NCBI GenBank assembly: GCA_947259815.1
Contig: CAMYNO010000111.1
Coordinates: forward strand, 1-14,492
DNA: 14,492 nucleotides
From: an uncultured Parvularculaceae bacterium
Lineage (GTDB): Bacteria > Pseudomonadota > Alphaproteobacteria > Caulobacterales > Parvularculaceae
Direction: 5' to 3'
Part shown: piece by piece, positions 1-6,486 of the stretch
Layout of the letters: every line of letters starts with the position of its first letter
Position numbering within the stretch: position 1 is the stretch's first letter
The notes under the pieces: generated by a model
Database searches by the model: none
Seen by the model: the letters and a program-made list of their open reading frames with translations, nothing else
What the model was told of the DNA's origin: nothing
Position numbers and translations under genes: made by a program

Positions 1-157
1 GCGCCCAAATATAGTATCCGATCAAACCAGAAACACAACATGGCGCCGGGTCGTTTTTTTGCCCACAATATGTTGATAAATTTCTTTTGTTGACCGACGC
101 CCCCTCGACAGGCCAAACGAGCGCTAAGATTCCGGCAACGCAAAGGCACGAAAAATA
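1..157. other. Upstream non-coding region at window edge
   Basis: No convincing gene is visible here. The stretch is AT-richer than the following genes. It holds a GGCGCC palindrome followed shortly by seven T residues (about 42-60), which could be the end of a terminator for a gene outside the window, but the stem is too short to call. It probably also contains the promoter of the operon that starts at 158. I could not fix a convincing -35/-10 pair. Confidence 0.4.
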
Positions 158-1012
158 ATGGACGGCGCAAGCAGTATCGCAGCGCAGCAACGCATTGAAC
201 AGCAAGAGACTTTCGGCGCGAGACGCTTTGGCGCCGTAAACTGGCTCGGCCTTTGGACGCTCTACGTCAAGGAAGTGCGGCGTTTCCTGAAGGTGATTAC
301 GCAAACGGTCATCGCGCCGGTCGTGTCGACATTGCTTTTCCTTGTCGTTTTTACCCAGGCGTTCGGCGCCGCGCGCCCTGCCGTCGCGGGCGTTCCTTTT
401 GTGGAATTTCTGGCGCCCGGCCTGATGATGATGGCGATCCTCACCAATGCCTTTACGAACTCTTCCTCCTCGATCCTCATCGGCAAGGTGCAGGGCAATA
501 TCGTCGATGTACTGATGCCGCCATTGTCCGCCGCGGAACTGACGGTTGCCTTCGTCGCCGGCGCAGCGACACGCGGCCTTCTTGTCGGCTTTATCACCGG
601 CGTAACCAGCGCCGCCTTCATGGCTGCAACCGGCGCGGAAATGCGCATCGAAGCGCTTTGGCCGATTGTTTATTTCTCGCTCGCCGCCGCGATTATCTTC
701 GCCCTGCTTGGCGTCATTGGCGGCGTCTGGGCCGAGAAGTTCGACAATCTCGCCGCGGTGACGAATTTCGTTATCACCCCGCTGACATTCCTGTCCGGCA
801 CGTTTTATTCGATCGAGCGATTGCCGGCGCCGTTTCAAACGGCCAGCCATTATAATCCGGTGTTTTATTTGATTGACGGTTTTCGCTCGGGATTTACGGG
901 CGTTGCCGAATCCCATCTCGGCATTGGCGTACTCATGACATTGACGCTGATGATCGCCCTCGCCATCTGGTGTTACGCCCTGTTGCGGTCCGGGTATAAA
1001 CTCAAGGACTAA
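158..1012 (+). CDS. ABC-2 type transporter permease
   Basis: Inner-membrane permease subunit of an ABC transporter of the ABC-2 (NodJ/YadH-like) class, which usually exports polysaccharides, lipids or drugs with a separate ATPase. The protein is 284 aa, normal for the family. It has a short cytoplasmic N-terminus and about six hydrophobic segments, near residues 48-68, 83-103, 132-157, 168-190, 200-217 and 255-276. The stretch PLTFLSGTFYSIERLP (208-223) is the typical conserved ABC-2 segment before the last helix. No ATPase gene lies in the window, so the partner must be upstream of the edge or elsewhere and the substrate cannot be inferred. It is followed 17 bases later by hslO on the same strand. 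The Shine-Dalgarno upstream is weak (AAGG, about 12 bases before ATG). The family call is firm and the substrate unknown. Confidence 0.9.
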   Translation: MDGASSIAAQQRIEQQETFGARRFGAVNWLGLWTLYVKEVRRFLKVITQTVIAPVVSTLLFLVVFTQAFGAARPAVAGVPFVEFLAPGLMMMAILTNAFTNSSSSILIGKVQGNIVDVLMPPLSAAELTVAFVAGAATRGLLVGFITGVTSAAFMAATGAEMRIEALWPIVYFSLAAAIIFALLGVIGGVWAEKFDNLAAVTNFVITPLTFLSGTFYSIERLPAPFQTASHYNPVFYLIDGFRSGFTGVAESHLGIGVLMTLTLMIALAIWCYALLRSGYKLKD

Positions 1013-1029
1013 ACCGAAAGGGACGCGCC

Positions 1030-1959
1030 ATGGCGAGCGCTGACGACATCGAAAACACCGCAGACTTTGTTCTGCCGTTCCAGGTTGGCGACAGCGCCGT
1101 GCGCGGCCGCATCGTTCACCTTTCCGGTTCGATCGACGAAATCCTTTCACGCCACGCCTTCCCGCATAGCGTGAGCACTCTTTTGGGTGAGGCTGTATCG
1201 CTTGTCGCCCTTATGGGCGCGGCGCTCAAATTTGACGGCAAGCTTATTTTTCAGGCCCAGGGCGACGGCCCGACATCCATGATCGTCGCTGATTACTCTG
1301 CGGGCGGCGCCTTGCGCGGCGCCGCGAAAATCACGGGCGGGATCGGCGAAACCACAGGCGCAGCCCTTATCGGCAACGGCCATATCGTCATGACGATCGA
1401 TCAGGGCCCGGACATGGACCGCTATCAGGGCGTGACGCCGCTTGACGGCGACCGCCTTGAAGACGCCGCCGTTTCCTATTTTCTGCAGTCGGAGCAAATC
1501 CCGACAGCGATCCGCCTTGCGGTCGGGCGCCTGTCGGCGCCGGGCGAGCCTGAACGCTGGCGCGCCGGCGGGATCATGGCGCAATTCGTGCCGAGCGAAG
1601 GCGGCTCGCGCGAACGCGGAACTGAAATCCTTATGAATGAGGCCGATCAGGACAATTGGGATCGCGCCGAGGCCTTTGTTCGATCCACCGAGGACGATGA
1701 GCTGATCGATCCTTCCATCACGGCGGAAACACTGCTCTATCGTTTGTTTCATGAAGACGGCGTTCGCATATTCACACGCCAGCCCTTGCGTGCTGATTGC
1801 GCATGCAACGCCGGCAAGGTCGAGGCCGTTCTCAGCCGGTACACAGCCGAAGACCTCGCCGACATGGTTGAAGACGGCGCCATCACGGTGACATGCGAGT
1901 TTTGCCACGAAAGTTATCGCTTTGACGCGACAGGCGCGTCCCTGAAGCCTGCAGTTTAG
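1030..1959 (+). CDS. hslO: Hsp33 redox-regulated chaperone
   Basis: Cytosolic holdase chaperone activated by oxidative unfolding, for example by hypochlorous acid or peroxide plus heat. The 309-aa product matches the usual Hsp33 length. The C-terminal zinc-binding redox switch is intact as C257-A-C259 and C289-x-x-C292, in the context DCACN...TCEFCHESYRF. The N-terminal domain contains the expected GDGP and YSAGGALRG stretches (about 78-98). The start is supported by AAGGGA at 1018-1023, six bases before the ATG. It sits 17 bases after the ABC permease gene and 15 bases before the methyltransferase ATG, so it is probably co-transcribed with both. All four cysteines are present, so a functional redox switch is expected. 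Confidence 0.97.
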   Translation: MASADDIENTADFVLPFQVGDSAVRGRIVHLSGSIDEILSRHAFPHSVSTLLGEAVSLVALMGAALKFDGKLIFQAQGDGPTSMIVADYSAGGALRGAAKITGGIGETTGAALIGNGHIVMTIDQGPDMDRYQGVTPLDGDRLEDAAVSYFLQSEQIPTAIRLAVGRLSAPGEPERWRAGGIMAQFVPSEGGSRERGTEILMNEADQDNWDRAEAFVRSTEDDELIDPSITAETLLYRLFHEDGVRIFTRQPLRADCACNAGKVEAVLSRYTAEDLADMVEDGAITVTCEFCHESYRFDATGASLKPAV

Positions 1960-1974
1960 CCCCACGGAGCCTTG

Positions 1975-2673
1975 ATGTTTGATTTTGTGCGTAAGGATGC
2001 GTTGTTTACCGCGCTTGATGAGAACCTGCCGAAAAAGCTGAACGCCGCCGCGCCTTTCCATATGAAGACCATTCAGGATTGCATCGTATACGGATTTTTG
2101 AAAGATGCGCGCGATCGCGATATCGCCGAAATCGGCGGCGGCGATTCGCGGCTTTTGCGGGTGCTGGCCGAGCATAATCGCTGCGTCAACATGGAGCCGT
2201 TTGACGGTAATGATGGCGGGCCGGCGAAATCCGTTTCAATTCGCCATGTGAAGAATATCGCCTCGCTTCTTGGCGATTTTAACGACGACATTGCCGATGA
2301 AAGCTTTGACATTGTATTTTCAATCTCCGTCATCGAACACATTCCCAATGATCGTCTCGATAAATTTTTTGAGGACGGATTGCGCATCCTGCGCCCGGGC
2401 GGTCTGTGGCTGCACGCGATTGATGCGTATGTTGGTTCGGAACCTGACCGGCATGTGCAAAAGCGGATCGACATCTATCGCGGCTGGGCGGCGTGCCCGA
2501 AAAAAACCGAGCCCGTTGGCGAGATTTTCGACGGCAAGGCGGTATTTACAGCGGATATGGCGTCCAATCCCGATGACGTGATGCATAGCTGGGGCCGCGT
2601 GGCGCCGAGTCTGATTAAACGACGCTTGCAGGCGCAGGGCGTTTCGGCAATCGTCGCCGCGCGCAAGATATGA
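1975..2673 (+). CDS. Class I SAM-dependent methyltransferase
   Basis: Soluble enzyme with a Rossmann-type methyltransferase fold. Residue numbers are for the ATG start, which gives 232 aa. The SAM-binding motif I reads AEIGGGDSR (51-59). The motif equivalent to post-II/IV reads FDIVFSISVIEHI (111-123), the common pattern of Methyltransf_11-type enzymes. LRPGGLW (139-145) is the usual following strand. An upstream TTG at 1972 is in frame, but GGAG at 1966-1969 is spaced five bases from the ATG at 1975 and only two from the TTG, so I prefer the ATG. It lies between hslO and ppk2 in a tight operon, six bases before ppk2. The substrate cannot be read from the sequence; small-molecule, sugar or lipid acceptors are all possible. 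Confidence 0.85.
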   Translation: MFDFVRKDALFTALDENLPKKLNAAAPFHMKTIQDCIVYGFLKDARDRDIAEIGGGDSRLLRVLAEHNRCVNMEPFDGNDGGPAKSVSIRHVKNIASLLGDFNDDIADESFDIVFSISVIEHIPNDRLDKFFEDGLRILRPGGLWLHAIDAYVGSEPDRHVQKRIDIYRGWAACPKKTEPVGEIFDGKAVFTADMASNPDDVMHSWGRVAPSLIKRRLQAQGVSAIVAARKI

Positions 2674-2679
2674 GCCGCC

Positions 2680-3468
2680 ATGAAGAAGAAACAGTATAAC
2701 AAAGAACTGAAAGACCTCGAATTCGAGCTCGCCAAGCTACAGGAAACTGTGCAGCGAAAGGGCCTTAAGGTCGCCATCATATTCGAAGGCCGCGACGCGT
2801 CGGGCAAGGGCGGCGCCATCAAGACCATCATGCGGCGCATGAACGCGCGCGTCTGGCGCATTGTCGCCCTGCCAAAGCCGTCCGACCGCGAACAAACCCA
2901 ATGGTATTTTGAACGATATGTTGCGCATTTGCCGGCGGGCGGAGAAATCGTCTTGTTCGATCGCTCATGGTATAATCGCGCTGTTGTTGAGCCAGTGATG
3001 GGCTTTTGCACCGAAGAACAACATGAAGTCTTCATGCGGGAAGTTCCGTTATTTGAACGTATGCTGATCGATTCCGGCCTGACCCTCATCAAGTTCTGGA
3101 TCCATGTGAGCGCGGAAGAACAGGAAAAACGGTTCCAGGATCGCGCCTGCGATCCGCGAAAGCGCTGGAAACTCTCGCCCATCGACCTGAAAGCGCGCGA
3201 CCGCTGGATCGAGTTCACCCGGCAGCGCGACAAGATGTTCGCCCTCACCCATACTGACGAAGCGCCCTGGCTTGTGGTTGACGGCAATGACAAGGAGAAG
3301 GCCCGGCTCAACATTATTCGCGCCGTCCTTGACCGCGTGCCCTATGAGCACAATGCGGAAGCCTTTGAGCCGGTCGTCCTGCCGCCGCGGCCGCGGCTGG
3401 AAGATTCCGATTACGACGAGCCGGCGCTGGAGGAGTTGAACCTGGTGCGGGATTATTATCCCGACTAG
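2680..3468 (+). CDS. ppk2: Polyphosphate kinase 2 family protein
   Basis: PPK2-family P-loop kinase, which transfers phosphate between inorganic polyphosphate and nucleotides (NDP to NTP, or NMP to NDP, depending on class). The 262-aa protein is a single-domain PPK2. Walker A is GRDASGKGG (37-45, K43). Walker B is VLFDRSWYNR (91-100, D94), diagnostic of the family. A lid-like segment RKRWKLSPIDLKARDRW spans 160-176. The C-terminus after about residue 225 is proline-rich and acidic. The ATG follows the methyltransferase stop by six bases with no clear Shine-Dalgarno, suggesting translational coupling. It is last in the hslO operon. Both Hsp33 and polyphosphate are known protectants against oxidative protein damage, so the pairing may be functional. 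Class I versus II/III cannot be settled here. Confidence 0.93.
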   Translation: MKKKQYNKELKDLEFELAKLQETVQRKGLKVAIIFEGRDASGKGGAIKTIMRRMNARVWRIVALPKPSDREQTQWYFERYVAHLPAGGEIVLFDRSWYNRAVVEPVMGFCTEEQHEVFMREVPLFERMLIDSGLTLIKFWIHVSAEEQEKRFQDRACDPRKRWKLSPIDLKARDRWIEFTRQRDKMFALTHTDEAPWLVVDGNDKEKARLNIIRAVLDRVPYEHNAEAFEPVVLPPRPRLEDSDYDEPALEELNLVRDYYPD

Positions 3469-3519
3469 GCGCCCGCCCCGGTTTAATGGGCAAAACCCGC
3501 GATTGTGGGGCGCCATTTT
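3468..3519 (+). terminator. Possible terminator after ppk2
   Basis: GGCGCCC at 3468-3474 can pair with GGGCGCC at 3508-3514, followed by ATTTT. The loop is long (33 bases) but includes a smaller GGG-CAAAA-CCC hairpin. It starts at the last base of the ppk2 stop codon. The T-run is short, so this is a weak candidate. Confidence 0.3.
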
Positions 3520-3617
3520 CAGGCCGGCGCCGCGCCGCCTTGGCGATGGTTTTCGATACCGCATTCAACATGCAGGCAGTGTACGACGCCCGAACGCAGT
3601 GACGATAACTATCGACC

Positions 3618-3628
3618 AAAAGCGGGTT
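3618..3628. terminator. Left half of a terminator split by the transposon
   Basis: AAAAGCGG at 3618-3625, followed by G and TT, is complementary to AACCGCTTTT at 6509-6518 on the far side of the transposon. With the element and one copy of its 8-bp duplication removed, the arms come to about 30 bases apart. They then form a hairpin with T-runs on both strands between the convergent genes ppk2 and nfeD. This is inferred from the reconstructed empty site. Confidence 0.5.
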
Positions 3629-3635
3629 TGGTGAA

Positions 3636-3643
3636 AGAATTTA
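3636..3643. repeat. Target-site duplication, left copy (AGAATTTA)
   Basis: Eight bases, AGAATTTA, directly abut the left terminal inverted repeat. The identical octamer in the same orientation abuts the right terminal repeat at 6487-6494. An 8-bp duplication is the length expected of IS1595-family transposition. Confidence 0.9.
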
Positions 3644-3668
3644 CGGCCTTATGCAGCAAGCGCAGGAA
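3644..3668 (+). repeat. Left terminal inverted repeat (25 bp)
   Basis: This starts CGGCCTTATG and ends CGCAGGAA. Its reverse complement is found exactly, 25 of 25 bases, at 6462-6486. It marks the left end of the transposon and is directly preceded by the octamer AGAATTTA. Confidence 0.93.
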
Positions 3669-3711
3669 TAATAACATCGCTTCGCGGCCTTGTGAATCGT
3701 AAGTTGCCACC

Positions 3712-4140
3712 ATGGCCGAAAGTCATGTCATCACCGGATTGAAAACGCGGCGGGCGTCGATAGCAGCGGAGATTGATGACCTTGAGCGCCAACGCCAGCG
3801 CTTGTTATTGGCGCTGCGCCACGTTGATGCGGTTCTTGAACTTGAAGGCTTTGCCGGCGATTGCGAGGCCATTCAGGGCAAGCGCAAGCGCCGGTTCATG
3901 TTCCGGCGCGGCCAGCTTTCCCGCCTCGTCAGGACCGTTGAGCACGAACACGGCGCCGATCTAACGAACCGCGAAGTCGCCATGATAATTATTCGCCGAA
4001 TGGGCTGGGAAGCCGGCACTGAATTGATCGGCAAGATTACCGTCAGCGTCCGCAATGCGCGCAACTCTATTAAGCGGCGGCGCGCTGCCAATATCCCTTC
4101 CACTGGCGAGAAACCGGCGCCGTCATTGCGTTGCGAATGA
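3712..4140 (+). CDS. Coiled-coil/winged-helix passenger protein
   Basis: A 142-aa protein of unconfirmed function that starts 43 bases inside the left terminal repeat. Residues 8-46 form a charged leucine-rich helix, probably a coiled coil (ITGLKTRRASIAAEIDDLER and onward). A very basic stretch follows (57-67, KRKRRFMFRRG), then a segment that could fold as a winged helix (66-123, with LTNREVAMIIIRRMGW). From memory it resembles a family of short alphaproteobacterial proteins that begin with an HVI(S/T)-L--(K/R)RA motif and end in a DNA-binding-like domain. That is recognition, not a search. A role in DNA binding or regulation is plausible. No clear Shine-Dalgarno precedes the ATG. The last 23 codons overlap, in antisense, the 3' end of the transposase gene. 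Residues from about 125 look unstructured. Confidence 0.7.
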   Translation: MAESHVITGLKTRRASIAAEIDDLERQRQRLLLALRHVDAVLELEGFAGDCEAIQGKRKRRFMFRRGQLSRLVRTVEHEHGADLTNREVAMIIIRRMGWEAGTELIGKITVSVRNARNSIKRRRAANIPSTGEKPAPSLRCE

Positions 4141-5032
4141 TGCGGTTTGCAAGCGTTCCGTTGCTTTCCCGGCAATGATCGTCAAGCCAAGCGGCGTGCG
4201 CTGCATATTGGTGCAGATACTTGCCTGAAACTTGGTGATGTTGACCGCCGACCATCCGGCGCAGGCGTGAGAAGTAGCTTTCAACCTGATTGGTGCAAAC
4301 GCCATCTTTTGAATACGCTTCGCTGTGATTGATGCGCTTGACCGGGAAGAACGAGTCCAGCGTATCCCAATGCGACGCCTCATCCGCGTGAAGGCTTGCA
4401 GAGCGGTCCAGATGGTCCATAGCAAACCGGACGCCTTCTGCCTCTGACTTGCCTACTGTCGTCAGCGTGCGGCCTTCGCGCTCGCGCAGCGCGATGACAA
4501 CGCGGCGCTTGCCGGTTTGATTTTCTTTCAGGCGGCGATCAATCCGGTTAAATGCGTTATTGGCCGGGCGAATGTGACCGCCAAAATACGCGCCGTCGAT
4601 TTCGCATTCGTCATCCAGCGTCATGCCGTCCGTTTCCAGAGCAAGCGCTTCGCGGATTTTGTGAGCCAGCACAAAGGCTGTGCGATAGTTGACGCCAAGG
4701 TCGCGGCTCAACTGAATAGACGAAACGCCTTTCGCAGCGTTCGCCAGAATGCAGATGGCGGCGAGCAGGTCGGTGTAGTCGAGCTTGCGGCTGGCGAAGA
4801 TCGTGCCCGACGTTACTGAGAAATGATGCTTGCAGGCTTTGCATTCGAATTTACGGCGTGAGCGGATTTTGTAAGCGTCCAGACCGCCGCAGCGCGGGCA
4901 GACGGGCTCGCCGCCAGTTTCAACCCAGCGCAACTCGCAGAACTTATCGTAAGCCGCTTCCTCGCCTGCCTTGTAAATATCCTTGAGTTTCAGGGTCTTG
5001 GAAGCGGCGGAGAGAAGAAAGTGTTGCGTCAT
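4070..5032 (-). CDS. IS1595-family (ISXO2-like) DDE transposase
   Basis: A 320-aa transposase that cuts and joins the element ends. It has an N-terminal zinc ribbon with C45PRC48 and C64KAC67. Next is a helix-turn-helix-like segment (about 104-128, IQLSRDLGVNYRTAFVLAHK). The catalytic domain has D146 in EIDGAYFGG, D217 in HADEASHW and the N248-Q-V-E251 motif in TNQVESYFSRLRR. The C-terminus VSRQWKGYWQR looks complete, so the gene is full length with no frameshift. The ATG at 5032 has GAGG (5046-5043 on the minus strand) ten bases upstream. It diverges from the DUF6471-like gene and converges with the 142-aa gene, overlapping it by 71 bases. It is the only recombinase in the element and should mobilise it. 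Confidence 0.95.
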   Translation of the reverse strand: MTQHFLLSAASKTLKLKDIYKAGEEAAYDKFCELRWVETGGEPVCPRCGGLDAYKIRSRRKFECKACKHHFSVTSGTIFASRKLDYTDLLAAICILANAAKGVSSIQLSRDLGVNYRTAFVLAHKIREALALETDGMTLDDECEIDGAYFGGHIRPANNAFNRIDRRLKENQTGKRRVVIALREREGRTLTTVGKSEAEGVRFAMDHLDRSASLHADEASHWDTLDSFFPVKRINHSEAYSKDGVCTNQVESYFSRLRRMVGGQHHQVSGKYLHQYAAHAAWLDDHCRESNGTLANRIIRNAMTAPVSRQWKGYWQRAAA

Positions 5033-5039
5033 GATGCAA

Positions 5040-5143
5040 AATCCTCAAATATGCTGCTGACGCATCATATTTAGGGAATAAGCATCATCAAATCAAGTGC
5101 TATTTCCTCAAAAGTGGTGTTGAAAGCATCAAATATGAGGATT
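5040..5143. promoter_or_regulatory. Divergent control region with paired inverted repeat
   Basis: The 19-base arm at 5040-5058 (AATCCTCAAATATGCTGCT) matches the reverse complement of 5125-5143 (AGCATCAAATATGAGGATT) at 16 of 19 positions. Each arm contains the GAGG ribosome-binding site of one divergent gene: minus strand for the transposase, plus strand for the DUF6471-like gene. A further CATATTT at 5066-5072 is a perfect inverse of AAATATG at 5047-5053. GCATCA recurs three times between 5062 and 5131. The region is AT-rich and must hold both promoters. The pattern suggests a shared operator, with the HTH-like product of 5146-5373 as one candidate ligand; that last step is inference. Confidence 0.55.
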
Positions 5144-5145
5144 AT

Positions 5146-5373
5146 ATGCAGGGCGTGGACAAGGAATACCAGGCAAAGGCGAAAGGCCTGCTCCGTGCCG
5201 AAATGGCGCGACGCAACTTGAGTTACGAGGAATTAGCGGAGAAGCTGAAAGGAATTGGGATAGAAGAGAGCCCCAAGAACCTTTCCAATAAGATCGGCAG
5301 GGGCTCGTTTACGGCGGGGTTTCTGCTTCAGTGTTTAGAGGCAATGGACTGCACATCATTGCGGTTGGATTAG
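5146..5373 (+). CDS. DUF6471-like small helix-turn-helix protein
   Basis: A 75-aa protein that I recognise as DUF6471-like, from the pattern YQAKAKGLLRAEMARRNLSY...NLSNKIGRGSFTAGFLLQCLEAM...LRLD. Residues 26-51 read like a Cro/XRE-type helix-turn-helix: SYEELAEKLKGIG, then SPKNLSNKIGRG. The family ending L-R-L-D coincides with the stop, so the gene is complete. GAGG at 5137-5140 is spaced five bases from the ATG. It diverges from the transposase gene across a shared inverted repeat, which makes a role as repressor of transposase expression plausible but unproven. The next gene overlaps its 3' end by 43 bases in another frame if the GTG at 5331 is used. Confidence 0.85.
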   Translation: MQGVDKEYQAKAKGLLRAEMARRNLSYEELAEKLKGIGIEESPKNLSNKIGRGSFTAGFLLQCLEAMDCTSLRLD

Positions 5374-6383
5374 TTGCGTTCTGCCTATCAGAAGCGAGCG
5401 TCGCGGAGCGCATCACGTACAATCAAACCGTTTTGGATTGCGTAGCGGAGGGCTGTTTCGTTGTCCGGTACGTGCCAGCGCCAACGTTAAAGCCAGCTAA
5501 GAATCTCAATTGGCAAGACGATGGCGATAGCGCAGGCAAATCCGGCGACAATAAAAGCCAGAGCGCCAACGATTCCGTTTCGATCATGGTTCAATCGCCA
5601 GAAAGCGAGTCTAAAGAGCCCGGCGCCCAAAAGAGAACTACCGAGGAAGATTCCACAGGCAACAATGATAAGAGTCCGCCGTTCTTGGCGCGTGTTTGGG
5701 GTTATATCTGGTCTGCGCCCAACTGGACCGCTTTGGGTACGGTAGCCGCCGCGATATTTGCCGGCATAGCTGTATGGTTGCTCTGTCAAACACTCCGCGC
5801 GACCCGACTTGCCACAAAATTCACTGGTGAAACGCTTATCGAAGCCAAGCGCGCCACCGCTGCCGCTGTTAAAACCACAGAAGAAACCACCCGGATCGGC
5901 GAAGCGCAGGCTCGCGGCTATATAACTGTTCAATCCGTTCAGCTTTTGGCTTCCGATGAGGACAAAAAGCCTAAAATTGAATTGGTTATTTATAATTCTG
6001 GACAGTCGCCAATTTACGAGTTGATGATTGCGGCTCGCGTTGAGATTACGCCCCGCGAGACAGACATTGGAAAAATACCGCGATTTCCGATTAATCCTAA
6101 ATCTTTGTTCGCCGACGGCAGCCTTAGGGCTACCATTCATAGCCGTGACCCAACCCCGATTGTAGTCAAATATGGGCAGTGGGAACGCGAGCAGCCCGCA
6201 TCGCGAATCATTCAAGCGGGGAATGTGATGCATTACATCGCCCAAATGCGATATCGAGATGTTTTCGATCAGTATTGGGCTCAAGAGTTGTATATTGCTT
6301 TTCTTGATGTCAACGATTTCAAGTTTCTCGGCGGCGCAAAAAGGCCCCAAAGAATAAAAAGCCATTATGATTTTGAGCAGTGA
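5331..6383 (+). CDS. Membrane-anchored passenger protein of unknown function
   Basis: Up to 350 aa, last gene before the right end of the transposon. From the GTG at 5331 the N-terminus looks like a signal peptide (hydrophobic 7-19, then SEASVA before E26). It is followed by a short Cys-containing stretch (C37, C42), a disordered acidic/serine-rich linker (60-115), one clear membrane helix (132-154), a helical stretch rich in Ala/Thr/Glu (160-195) and a C-terminal probable beta-sandwich (about 196-335, including KIELVIYNSGQSPIYEL). The TM plus helix plus beta domain layout is common among uncharacterised alphaproteobacterial membrane proteins. The start is uncertain: the GTG frame overlaps the upstream gene by 43 bases, and an ATG at 5586 would give a 265-aa protein still holding the membrane helix. 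Codon use is AT-richer than in chromosomal neighbours. I cannot assign a function. Confidence 0.75.
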   Translation: MFRGNGLHIIAVGLVAFCLSEASVAERITYNQTVLDCVAEGCFVVRYVPAPTLKPAKNLNWQDDGDSAGKSGDNKSQSANDSVSIMVQSPESESKEPGAQKRTTEEDSTGNNDKSPPFLARVWGYIWSAPNWTALGTVAAAIFAGIAVWLLCQTLRATRLATKFTGETLIEAKRATAAAVKTTEETTRIGEAQARGYITVQSVQLLASDEDKKPKIELVIYNSGQSPIYELMIAARVEITPRETDIGKIPRFPINPKSLFADGSLRATIHSRDPTPIVVKYGQWEREQPASRIIQAGNVMHYIAQMRYRDVFDQYWAQELYIAFLDVNDFKFLGGAKRPQRIKSHYDFEQ

Positions 6384-6461
6384 AACCATTCACACCTCCC
6401 TAGGAGATGTTGGCGCGGACCATCTAACCCGCCAATGGCGTTTGGGGCATAATACCGCGCC

Positions 6462-6486
6462 TTCCTGCGCTTGCTGCATAAGGCCG
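6462..6486 (-). repeat. Right terminal inverted repeat (25 bp)
   Basis: This is the exact reverse complement of 3644-3668, beginning TTCCTGCGC and ending AAGGCCG. It lies 78 bases after the stop of the last passenger gene and is directly followed by AGAATTTA. Confidence 0.93.

Larger units (their letters stand above)
3644..6486. mobile_element. IS1595-family transposon with passenger genes (2843 bp)
   Basis: A complete element bounded by perfect 25-bp terminal inverted repeats and flanked by a perfect 8-bp direct duplication, AGAATTTA. Inside, in order, are a plus-strand coiled-coil/winged-helix gene (3712-4140), a minus-strand IS1595-type transposase (4070-5032), a plus-strand DUF6471-like gene (5146-5373) and a plus-strand membrane protein gene (5331-6383). 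Catalytic residues of the transposase are intact, and both ends and both duplications are undamaged. This suggests a recent insertion and a possibly active element. The IS1595 family (related to IS1 and to eukaryotic Merlin) is known for 8-bp duplications and for members with passenger genes. The right half is AT-richer than the flanking chromosome. The insertion lies between convergent ppk2 and nfeD and disrupts no protein-coding gene. Confidence 0.92.

Noticed and set aside
1147..2175. A long (342-codon) minus-strand frame across hslO.
   Set aside because: It is antisense to the clearly identified Hsp33 gene and reads through its 3' end. The product has no recognisable domain and is typical of long shadow frames in high-GC DNA.
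2475..3314. A 279-codon minus-strand frame across ppk2.
   Set aside because: It is antisense to the Walker A and B motifs of PPK2 and is Arg/Ser-rich low-complexity with no family resemblance.
3637..3668. The left terminal repeat can be read as GLMQQAQE, like the N-terminus of a YbaB/EbfC nucleoid protein fragment.
   Set aside because: The same 25 bases occur inverted at the other end of the element with abutting duplications, which explains them as transposon ends. The reading stops immediately in the left copy.
5487..6389. A 300-codon minus-strand frame with hydrophobic stretches opposite the membrane passenger gene.
   Set aside because: Its hydrophobic parts lie mostly opposite the polar Asp/Ser/Lys-rich linker of the plus-strand gene, a known antisense artefact. 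The plus-strand protein has the coherent domain layout.
3644..6486. An invertible segment (phase-variation switch) bounded by inverted repeats.
   Set aside because: The only recombinase is a DDE transposase, no serine or tyrosine invertase is present, and the abutting 8-bp direct duplications point to transposition.
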